A stretch of DNA of 64,000 bases from Parus major. Lineage: Eukaryota > Chordata > Aves > Passeriformes > Paridae. Location: assembly GCF_001522545.3 (NCBI RefSeq), contig NC_031769.1, positions 6,602,131-6,666,130 of the forward strand. The letters run 5' to 3'. The position numbers and the translations under genes were made by a program. The notes below the pieces were generated by a model. It worked only from the letters and a program-made list of their open reading frames with translations. It searched no databases and was not told where the DNA came from. Below, in pieces: positions 49,254 through 60,200 of the stretch. Position 1 is the first letter of the stretch, and every line of letters starts with the position of its first letter.

Positions 49254-52200
49254 CTGAAAGCTCTGGGTAAATTTGTACTATGAGTGAATTTGGGTGTGTT
49301 TACAGGCGTCACTGAAGACTGGACAGTGGCAGTAAGAGAATATTTTTGTTTTATGGACCTTGAAACATCCTCCTCAATTCACAAATCTTCAGAGAAGTCC
49401 TGGTCTTAGCCCTGATGTTTGAAAGGGTCTTTGAGAATTATCAGAAGTACTGCACTTTCATGGAATTCTTGGATGTACTGAAGTGGCTAAATTTTTACAT
49501 GAAAACTGAAATACCTAAAAGCAGAAAGCACTTAAGAATGTCAGAAAATAAATTTTCTGTTGTTCACATATTATAATTCTACTTTAATTTTGATGCAATA
49601 AAAAAAAGTTAAGATAAAACATGGACTATACCTCAGATTTCATCCCAAAGCCAAAGACACCCAAGTCTATGTGTCTCAAGTATTTTTCTGTTCCACTGAC
49701 CCAAGCTGTCCAAGTCTTTTGGTTCAAGCTCGAATTTTTAATCTTTAAAACCCTCTTAGATTTTCCTCTCTGAGCACATTAGCAGACATTTGTGCCAGTC
49801 GGGGCCATAAAACTTCCCAGATTTTATAGCACTGCTGCTACATGTGCTGCAAGGTCTCCTGGAGATGCTCCCAGACAGAGGACATAGCTATGTGGGATTT
49901 TAAAGGCTTTTATCAATAATGTTCTGGAGCTTGCTGTGAGCACAGTTGGCTTCTTACGCTTGAACACTCATTCTATTTTTTCTGTGTATTTGGTTTGGAC
50001 TGGTAGTACAACATTTGCTGATTCTGGTGTTTTTTTTGTGTCAGCCTGAAGATGCTGGAGTTTGGGTGCATTTCATGAATATCTGAGACTCTTTTGCATT
50101 ACAGATAGATCAAAACTACCTCAGCAAACACCCCAGGGATTCATATCTCTGTGTAGAGGACAAGCGCTTTCTTGAGCCAAGCTCACATTCTGACAACTTA
50201 CAGAATTAATGTTTTTGCCTTGCACACCATTGCCAGTGTAAGTGATGCAGCACACGACAGTGACCTATAACTTGTCCATTCATCAAAACCTGGACTGCAC
50301 AATTTTGTGGTGTTTTCTAAATGGCTGGATAAATGCCTTGATCCAAACACCACTGGAATCAGTGAGAAGATTGTGTTAATGTTCCTGGGATTTAGGTTGA
50401 ACCCACAGAGGTTACGGATTTTTGGAGGGCAGATAATTTTGTATGGCCTTTTGAAACCCGTATCTTTTTAGAGAGATATCCTACATAGAGTGTGTGCTAG
50501 AGGATTAATAGTGCAAATCATCACAACTCATTAGGACCCATCATATAGAGATTCATAAACTCCTGTAGTTTGCTCAGCAGAACTAGATATTTTATAGTTT
50601 TTAGAGTCCTGATGGGCAGTTTCTAACACCTGTACTGGACACTTGAAAATCCTGTGAAGCTGATGTATTCCATTCAGTCCCTGGCAGTCTGCATCCTGCT
50701 GAGAATACAAATGGTTTGCAGTTGTGCCTTTGCCTCTTGCTCACTGCCATGTCGGGAAGTGAATGCAGATGGGCTCATTTGTTGACAACCAACAACATGG
50801 TTTGGATGGAAATTGCAGCTATGACACCAATTCCCTATTGTACAGCACTCCAAAATCATTGAATATTTACAAAAGGTCAAATTCACCTCAAGGACAGTGC
50901 TGAACTAAATTTACCAAAGGTACAGAGAAAACAGGAGCAAGGATACATGACTCCTATTTCTCTTTTTTGGGGGGGTGAAGCCTGCAGACCAATTCAGATC
51001 TTCATACAAGATACAGAACCTTCTGAAATCCCTGAAATTCTCATTATAAAAGGTGGTGTATTTTATTTTTGTGGTCCCATCCCATTATTAGAGCTGCTTA
51101 GAGGGAAAACATTGTGAGTGATTGACTGAGGGTGACTGCTTCTCTAGTCAGTAGTAGCACCCAAAAAGCCAGGGAAACATGGAATGCTGAGAGCCAGAGT
51201 CTGGAAAATCTCTGAAGTTTCTCAAAAGCAACCAGGCAGATGACCAAGGGGCTCAGGCAAGGTGACAGCAAACCAGGTCTCCACAGCCACAGGGTAGGCA
51301 GCAGACACCCTTCAGGCTGTTGGAGCATCTTCAAAACCAATACAACTAGGAAGAACTTTTTAATTCCAAAAAAGTGATAAGGTCAAATATCTATTTATAC
51401 ATATGGAATTAATCTTTGACTGATCAGACATCAGTTTTCTTCTTTCCCTGTGTCTCAGAGTAAGGCCAGTTTTGGATCTCAGTCTAGTATTAGGCTTATC
51501 CTTCTGGGAGCACACTTCAGACTGATGGAAATTTGTCTTATTTCATGGATTCTCAAATGATTATATTTTTATCCCACCATTGTTTAACTATTTATCCTTC
51601 CATCTTCCTTTACTGCATCTGATATAAGTTCTCAACTTTATGTGCTTCATTCTAATCTATAGCGACTTCCTCATGTGCATCACTTGCAGCAAGACTGATA
51701 TTTTATTATTTTTAACTGTAGGGAAATGTAGAGAAAAACATAGTGAGAAGACAACAGAAGTGTCTGGCTTATCTCAGAAGCCTCTAAAAAGATTGGAAAC
51801 AATCCAACTTCATTTTTGAAAGTGAGTGATTACCACACTTTGGAATTGGAGGATAGCAATGCCAGCGAACAGGAGCCACCTTATCCAGGCTCCTGCCAGA
51901 TGTAAATCCCTGTAGTACCAAACTGGAGAAAAGAAGGGCCAGTTTTAATCCTTTCTGACAAGGTAGAGAAGGAAAATGTTTTGCACATTTTGCAATTGTT
52001 GAAATGTTGAAAGCAATTTGTTGCTTTCAGGCTGTTAACTGAACAGAGACATACAGGGTTATTTAAGCAGTATTTTCATTTTACAAATGACTATACTATG
52101 TGTTCATTTCCCCAGAAAGAAAAATGAGGTGCTTTCTTCTCCCTTTTTTATCCTTTGGAGAAAAGATGTGTGTGTATGTTGTAGGAAACTTGTTGCCTGT

Positions 52201-52583
52201 GAGAGTAACAGAGGAGAAAGTAGAAGTGAGGAGAAAGAACCATTTCAGCCAAAGGTTAGAATTGGAACAACAAAAAATTGCTACAAATGTTTCATGAATT
52301 AGTTTAGACTGGATTGCTCCAATCCACAAAACTAATTTTCAGGTAGTTGAGTAAGGGCAAAGGAACCTGTCAGCTCCTGAAGCAGAGCACAGCGAGCTGG
52401 CAAGACAAGCTGCATGACCTGGTGACTGCAGTGGGAGAGCTCTGCAGCAGGGCCTGTGGTTGGTGGCATCTGCAGAAATCCTCCTGGGAAGGATCTTCTG
52501 CCTGGCAGGGGACAGACTGCAGCATGACATGGCTGCTGGGCACAGACTGCTAAACTCCTTTCCCTGGACACGTGTGGCACCAA

Positions 52584-52615
<32 letters not shown>

Positions 52616-53965
52616 CACTGCCACCAGGAAAGGTGGTGTGGAGACCTGGCTTGTCTGAAAATGTCATTAATTTCCTCCTCCTGCACATAGCGTGGGTCAA
52701 ACACACCTGGACCCAGCTGAGGTGTCCAAGGGTCTCCCACCCAAACAGTGTCACTGCAGGAGGCAGGTCTGGTGTAGTTTTGTGTCTTGTCTGCCAGACT
52801 CATGTCCCAGATGCCCAAGGGCATTCTGCACAGCAAGTACACTTATGTTTAGAAAACTAATTATGGCCCCACACAGAGGTTTGTCTGAATAAATCTGGAT
52901 ATCTACAGCAGAGACATCTCTATGAGCTGTTCAATATGTCCATTGACTACACCATGACTAAATCAATTGATGTTTACTCAGTGGAAGTCACTGGTATTTA
53001 TGGTGCAATTTATCTCATTCTGAAGCAGACTAAAATTAGTCAAGTGGCTCTCACCCTAAAAGTGCCAGTTTCTCTCCACTGACTAATGTGAGCCTGATGC
53101 AAGATATTCTGATTTAACCCTTCATTTTTCTCAGATATTAGAAGTTAAGTGAGCTCAATTTATTTCTAGTTATACTGGTCATGTGCAAATCCTATGAAGA
53201 CTTCCCAAATCCAAGACTTTCAAGCTGGAAGGAGAGGTAAAGCTTTAGTAACTTATGAGCCAGAGTTTTGTCTGAATGACAGAGTCAGCTCAACCAACCA
53301 CAGGGATGGTTGGCAGTTCAGTGACTCAATGCCTAGCTTAGCTCATGCCAACCGCAAATGTGAACCCCAAAACAGCTCCTGTCACTGTCCACTTAAACCA
53401 CCATGGCCCAGGTGGCATTGTCCAGCTTAGAGTGAAATGAATAATTTACTAAATTTTTCTGGTGCATTTTTTTGTCTGTTATTGACCTTTATGGTACTTG
53501 CAGTATTTGAGCACTCTTCAGTTTTTTCCCCTTAGGCCATCAGTGCTTGCTTGCAGTCCAGAGGAGAACAGCTCTGTGGACAGTGCTGTTGCATATTTTC
53601 ACCAATTTATCTGAGGGCAGAATTAACTGATATAAGCAATTATGAGACAAGATTAATAATTGACCTCCTTTGACTATATGAGATAAATGGATATGATGTC
53701 ACTAAACTGCCCTCCGATTATCCTTTAAGATCACAAACACTCTTGCAGGTAACACTTGGGATGTTATGTAGGAATATAAATACAAAATTCATTGATGGCA
53801 TATTGATTTCATACAGTGATTAAAGCATTTATCTTAGCTATGCTTATTACTTCCCATAACTCCAAAAATGGCAGCACATTCAGCTTCTCACTAATAGAAA
53901 AACATTGTTCAAGTTTCTCTGAAGAGATATACAAATTGTTTGGGAAGAGTGCTTTGCATAATCAC
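49254..53965. other. Unique non-coding DNA containing a (CTG)10 tract
   Basis: No gene is recognised. Between 52330 and 52870 the GC content rises and several short frames overlap on both strands without resemblance to known proteins. The region includes the CTG repeat at 52585-52614. A 78-codon plus-strand frame at 53194-53430 is unremarkable. Confidence 0.5.
52585..52614. repeat. (CTG)10 trinucleotide repeat
   Basis: Ten pure CTG units, followed by TCACTG. It would encode poly-Cys, poly-Ala or poly-Leu on the plus strand and poly-Ser, poly-Gln or poly-Ala on the minus strand, but no gene is established around it. Confidence 0.97.
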
Positions 53966-54175
53966 CTGTTTAAATAATTACCAACATCCTCCTCCTGCTG
54001 ATGTTCTACAATAATTCTAATGATTTCTGAAAACATTGTATAGCCTTCCCTAGCTGGTTCAGACATATCAAAGTTTTCTGGTCTAGCAGTCAGCAAGGGG
54101 AAGAAATTGTGCTTTGCATTTGTAGGACTTTTTCCTCCAGTGTCAAAGCCAAATGTTCTGCCAAACATCTTGCTC
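53966..54175 (-). other. Candidate 210-bp exon (minus strand), unrecognised
   Basis: On the minus strand, CACTGCACAG precedes an open 210-bp segment ending at AACAG|GTGATT, with an alternative donor, GTTG|GTAATT, slightly earlier. The peptide (MFGRTFGFDTGGKSPTNAKH, NFFPLLTARPENFDMSEPAR, EGYTMFSEIIRIIVEHQQEE) looks like ordinary globular protein, and a stop follows just after the donor. The acceptor has a poor pyrimidine tract. I do not recognise a family. Confidence 0.25.
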
Positions 54176-56628
54176 CTGTGCAGTGTTTTTTGCACGTATC
54201 CAGATGTCTCTGCCCTGTGTCACAGGGGGCTGTGGGTTGCTTTTTAGATTAAGAAGAGAGCAAAACATTTTATTGTTTTTTGGGATACATTTAGTCATTA
54301 ATCTCCTGAGTTTTCTTTTTTTTTTTTCCTCCAGATAGGGTAAACATGGCTACTTGATGCCACTGTTTGAATTTATGATATTTATATAGTCTTTTCTTGG
54401 GAAAAGTCAATTGGGAAATTGACTCCTCAGTAGGGTTGAAAGTATGCTTAAGTAAACAGCCATGTGAAATGCAAAGCATGTTGTGATTTTATTTTACCGT
54501 TCCTTTAAAAATGAAAGTTTTTTTTTGGTTTTAATTATGGTAACAATTTACCCTAATACAAGCCAGCAAGTTTCTACAATGACATATTGAATGCTTATGG
54601 TAGACAAGGATGGTGGCAATGTCTTTTCTTTTGTCTTCAGCAGCATTCAGCCATGGCTCCAGATTTGACATCTTGTGGTGGCAATGGCATTTCCCTTATT
54701 GCCTCTGTTTGCTTCTGTTCCACTTTACTGGTACTTGCCCTTTAAATTGAACAAAGATAAGATGATTTAATTATCTGTCTCAGTTTAGTGGAAGTGAGGT
54801 AATTATTTAACTGTTGAATATTTTCCTGTGTCACCATCATTATTTTTTCCAATAATGTCCTTATCTTGTGCAAATTCCTGAGGAGATCATGGGTCCTTTG
54901 TAGAACAGACACAGATGAGCCAGGATTAATGCTTAAATCTCAAGGGCTTCCAAATGTCAATGACAACATGAATGTTGTGCATGGAACTGAGCTGAAAATT
55001 CCCATGAAATGTGCCTGTCGAAAAACACCAATTTTCACTTATTCCAGACTGTTCACTTGAAATTCCTGTTCTTCCAAATTAATATTTAAAAAGTTAGACA
55101 TTACTTCAGTTTCTGGGAGGATTTGTTACACCACTGAGTGCAATTATCATTCCCAACCTGTTGTGAAACAAAGTACTTAATGCTAAAAGCAGCAGGGATG
55201 CTGGGCGTCTGGGGCTCCCTGTTAAAAGCGCACTGGTCTGTTCACACTGGAGTTAATGCAGCCTGCTTTCCTCCAGGTTATATCTTGTGGCTGGCTGTCT
55301 GGTGTCTAATGAAGTGTGTGTTCATGTTGCATCTTTTAGTACTTTACAAGCTCTCTTTGTCAGCCAATTTTCATGAAACATCTCTCAGATTTCTGCTTGT
55401 GTTCCATTTGGTTTTGTTATAGCAGGACTGTCACACAGTTTCTCTGGCACACACACACACATACAGAAAAGAGCTGCTTAACCTCCATAACCTGACAAAA
55501 AGACTTTAAGATGTCTGCAAATAATTAAGCCAATTGTAAATTTGCTTGTGGGTTTTGCTTGTGGGGAAATCACTGTTGCAATGGCCAGGTTTGTGTTGGC
55601 TGGTTGTTGCACAAGTCCATGCCTCAACCTTCCAGTGATCTTCCTGCAGAGAAAGGTTGTCTTGGGACTGTTTGCATCAGCATGTTATGGCCATGAATGC
55701 TATCAAAAATAATGGACTGGTTTGGAGTTTTTTTTTTGTCAAATGAATTCCTGTGGATAACACTTCATGGTTTGTAACCTAACCTGGTGGTTGCAAAGAA
55801 ATTACAGCTCGTGGCAGAAACAGATGCTGGCTGTGTCAGAACATCTGAGGTTTTAATGAGGCAGAATTTTGTTACCCGACCCTACATCCAGTAGCTTGTC
55901 ATCTAGTTGTGAGCAGAATAATTACCAGTGATAAGGACTCATTAAAAAGGTAATTCTCTTTTAATAGGAACTGCTGTCTGAAGCTCAGCCTTTGGGCTAT
56001 CAAACCTCTGAGTGGCATACGAGGGATGGCAAGGAGATGGCAGCCAGTGTGCAGCTCAGGGGGCTGGGATGGAGCAGGATGCTTTGTAATGTCACCTCTA
56101 TTTACAAAGAAAAGCACATTGGATAGAAGTCAGAGGAATGCCCTTTTGTAAGAACTGCAGTAGGACTTACGACTCCCAACCCTTTTAACAACAGGAAATA
56201 TGAGAAGATTAGCAATATCTGACTCCATAGATGAGCACAGACCTCATAGCAGGGACAAAGGCAGCAAATTGGATCTAAAATGAATCAGAGGAAAAGCCTT
56301 TAGAACAATAGTGACTCGAGGAACATCAGGGCTGAAGAGGATTTTGGGGAGATAGGAAGAAAAAGGAAATCCTTTGTGCCATTTAGGAACGATGTCTTCA
56401 CAGCTTTTATGCCCTTTGGGCTTGTGAAGGAGTGATTTGGCTGACTACCAGAACAGACAAGGCTGCAGAAGTTTTCTGGCTTCTGTGCCTAGGAGAAGGC
56501 TCAACATCACTTTTTGCCCTCCCATTGAGCTACTTGGTGAGAGATTCATAGCTAAATGCTCTGAGTTAAGACCAAGTATGGGAGCTTAGAAGCTGGGAAT
56601 TAATTTTCCTCCTTGGCTGGATGGGACT
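54176..56628. other. Unique non-coding DNA
   Basis: No gene is recognised. A short (CA)n tract lies at 55448-55460 and small T-runs occur near 54310 and 55722. Frames of up to 94 codons show no resemblance to known proteins. Confidence 0.5.
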
Positions 56629-57053
56629 TGTGGGAACTGGAGGCACAGAAAGATCCCAGAGCCTTGTGTGCACAGGCTCAGAGATAGAAATGGATACAGA
56701 GTTTGACCCAAGACCTTGGAAAAGGCTTGAAGTTTTGCAACAATAAAGTTACACAGACATGAAGCAGGAATGTGGGTTTATAGTTAAAGCAGAAATATGT
56801 TTTAAACAAGTAGAAATATGCTTTATGTAAGTGAAAAAATATGTTGAGTAAAATAGTGAAAAATTTTAAAGTTTAACAATAGAACCTGTAATAATAGAAT
56901 TGGTAAGAAGCTGAAGATGTAGGTTTGTGCAGTGTTATATGACTGGATAAGAAAAGATGCATTGTGGTAGAGTCATGTAATGCAAAACTGTTAATGATTG
57001 GAGTAAAAAGTTATTAGCAAGCTTTGTTGAAATAGTTGATTGGCTAATAAATT

Positions 57054-57060
57054 TATAAAA
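57054..57060 (+). promoter_or_regulatory. TATA box of the solo LTR
   Basis: TATAAAA lies 11 bp after an inverted CCAAT motif and about 92 bp before the LTR's AATAAA. This spacing is normal for a U3 promoter feeding a short R region. Whether it still drives transcription is unknown. Confidence 0.6.
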
Positions 57061-57151
57061 GACATTGTAACTGGAGTTAAGGTTCCTTCTGATATGATGG
57101 CATTGGATGAAACATCTTTAATGTCTATCCCTTCCATGAGACTGATTATGC

Positions 57152-57157
57152 AATAAA
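57152..57157 (+). promoter_or_regulatory. AATAAA polyadenylation signal of the solo LTR
   Basis: The hexamer is followed by ACATCTTTTACAATGTCTCT, a plausible GT/T-rich downstream element, inside the R/U5 part of the LTR. Confidence 0.65.
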
Positions 57158-57206
57158 ACATCTTTTACAATGTCTCTCAGTCATCCCTGTCTCGATAATC
57201 CCAACA

Positions 57207-60200
57207 GGACTGGTTAGAGGGAGAAGACTGTCATTTGAAAAGAGGGCAGGTTCTCTTCCCTACAGCAGCCTGAGCAAGAGGCAAGTGGTAAACTCAGGAA
57301 AATGCTCATGGTCTCACAGCGGGGCTGGTTGCTGCAATTTACTGTTCATTCTGTGATGTATTTGCATGCTTTAATAAATCAGCCAGAGGAGTGGGTGTCA
57401 ATAGTGGTTTGATACCTGGGAAATGTGAAATCAGCTTTGTCCACTCCAATGTGGATAAATGTTGTGGAAAAGACAGCAGTTTCTTATCTTTGATATTCAG
57501 TTCAGTGCTCCAGAACAGCTGCCCTCCTGCCTATGCAGCAGCCAGGCCTCAGGACATTGCAGAGTACATTACCCTGACACTCTCCCAGCTCAGGTTTTGG
57601 GCATGATTCCCCAGCCTTGCTCAACCAAGAATCCTGTTGGTTCAGAGACCATTAAAAATTACCTGCTGTGCAACTTTTCTTCTTGTTCTGATCATTCTTT
57701 ATCTTCTTAAATCTTATTTAAGGACCTCTTTTTACTCTGCCTGCCACTATATCCATGGAAAGCATGGAGGGTATATTGAGAAGATAAAGGAGAAAAATAT
57801 TTGGGTTTTTTAAACACTTTTCTACAAAAAATATCAAATTTCTTAAGCCTACATTCACAATAGGCATGGAAAAAGAGCCAAAAATTATAATAGTATTATT
57901 ATATACTATGTATTTTTTGTATTAATATAATTTTACTTAGCAGGTTAAGTGGATGGCTTTTTAGTAATTCTCTAGGAAAAGTTCTCTTCTGAGCTAGCAA
58001 AGTTATGTTATTTTCTTCTCTCTTTATCTGGAAAGACTTTTGATATAGCTCATTTAGGGAGGAAAAGGATGGTGCACCCCTGTACTGTCTGCTCTGGGGG
58101 CTTTCCTGCACCTTGGAGTCACAGGGTCTCTTCTGTTCTGTTTACTGCTTTTACATCCCTTTTTATGCCTTTCCAGTGCTTGTGAAGCAAACTGGAGGTG
58201 CCCAGAAACAAGGATGACAGAACTTAATTTAAATTTCCTTGTGTGCTGGACTGTCTTACCTGAGACTTCTCAATGCATTTAATTTCTGTTATTTTAACTA
58301 TTTTGCTGTTAAGGTTGAGCAGTAAAGATGAAATCCCCCTCTTTCTGTCTTTCTCTACTCTTATGGTGCTGCAAAGCATATTTCAAGGCACTTTTTTATG
58401 CTCTGCCTTAAGAATACAGCACTGGCCAGGGGCAAATGGTCCCTGTAGCTCTATTAATGTTAAATGAGGCTTTTCATAAATCATGACTAAATTTCCTGTT
58501 ACATTATGCCAGAAATTCTTTTCTAAATGCTCAGTGAAATCAAAGTAGCACACAAGGATTGTCATTTAAGTTGCATACTTACCTAAAAATATTTTACACA
58601 CTGCATTACAAAGGTGAAGATAATTTAAAAACAGTAATTCATATTAATGCTATTAAGTAGAAAGAAAGTATATTTTAAATGCTTAAACATGTTTATCTGG
58701 CAGCTTAATAAAATATTAGAACAAACAGAAAAGTCTGGGGTTCAATTTTCAAATGTTGCTCGCTCATATTTGGAAAAGGGTAAATAACCCTGCATTCCAA
58801 ACAAAAAGAATGTTAGCTACCAAGGATCAGTAGAAGATTTATATGTCTTTTTTTGTCTTTCATCTGCCTAAAACAAATAAAATTCATGCTGCACCTATAA
58901 TGATGGAAGTAATAAGGGAAATGGTAATCAAGTAGAATTAAACACTCTGAAATTGTCTAGCAACGAATTACTTTAAGTGAATGTTTAAACTGCATAATCA
59001 TTTTACTGGAAGAATGGAAAATCTCATCAGGCGCTACAGATAGACAGATGGAGAGCTAAGGATTGTTCTTTCCCATGAGTTCAGTCCTTTCTGATGAAAA
59101 TGCTCCTCCACTTGTTGCTGTGACTTGTATCCCTCATTCTGCAAGGCTCAATCCTTGTTTAAATCTTTACACTTGAAGGTTCATCACGTTCATTCCACTT
59201 TGGGAGTCCTGTCTGCACAGCCTATTCCTCTCACTTTAAACACTGGCTTTAGAAAAATTGTCCTGGAACTCTTGTCCTTCCCTGTCCTATCCTTGTGTGA
59301 ATCCTGGTTCCTCTGTGAAGGGAAGGCAGCACAGAGATAAATGCTGGAGAGTTTACAGGCTTTATTTTTTTTGGTGTTATCTCCAAAGGGCAAGGCTAGA
59401 GGGTACCTGTAAGGGTGAGTGAGCAGAACCATTGGGTTGAATGGGAGAAAACTGTGCCTTGATTTTCCTCAGCTCTTTACAGTCCTTTGCACAATTATCA
59501 TTCTTATGGGAGGACTGCACAACTGTTCAGCAGGAGGTGCAGGAGAACCACAGCTTGAGGCCCTTTTGTGTCTTCAGACTGCAAATAGGGCAGGAACGTG
59601 TCTTAGTTAAACCTCCCTGGGTCATTTTGGCTTCTGCCAGTCTGGTGCAAGACAAGGCTTAGCACTGAGGTGTGAGAGGAACAGAGAACTTCTGCAAAGC
59701 ATGGGTCCTCCCTGCTGTGACCACCACTGTAGGAACTAATTTTAATGAAGGAGAGCAATGTGGCCTCAGAAGAAAACCAGTTATTAGTAGCTGCTGTCAG
59801 CAGAAGTGTTTTCAGTACTGAGTGTTGGTAATGTTCCCAGCCGGTTCCAGCTGACACATGGCTGAAGCATTTCTCCTCCCTGGTCTTTGTGCTGCCCTTT
59901 TCTGAGAGCACTGAAGAACTTTCCCTGATAGAAAACTGCTCAGGAGCACACAGCTGATTTTACCTGCCCTTTCCTCATTGTAGCTGAACAACTCTGAGGG
60001 AAAGATGCTAACTGGCAATATCAAATTCCTGTTATATCCATGTGGATCCACAAGATGAAGCTTGCAGCTGGGGCAGGGCTGCTCTGAATTATGGCAGATC
60101 CTGACTTATGGCTGGCCCAGAGTTATGGCTGACCTGTTGTCATCTGGGACATCTTTTCTCATTTCACCCATTCACCTGAGGCTGCCAGACACTCAGTAGC

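Larger units (their letters stand above)
56629..57206 (+). mobile_element. Complete solo LTR with exact 5-bp target duplication
   Basis: A 578-bp element starts TGTGGGAACTGG and ends GATAATCCCAACA, with imperfect terminal inverted repeats (TGTGGGA / TCCCAACA). It is flanked on both sides by GGACT (56624-56628 and 57207-57211), an exact 5-bp target-site duplication, which is the size typical of ERVL-type insertions. The promoter layout is intact: an inverted CCAAT box (GATTGG, 57038-57043), a TATA box (TATAAAA, 57054-57060), AATAAA (57152-57157), a TGT-rich tail and about 49 bp to the right end. The left half has an imperfect 18-bp direct repeat around AGAAATATGTTTTA / AGAAATATGCTTTA. No retroviral coding sequence is present. 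Confidence 0.9.
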
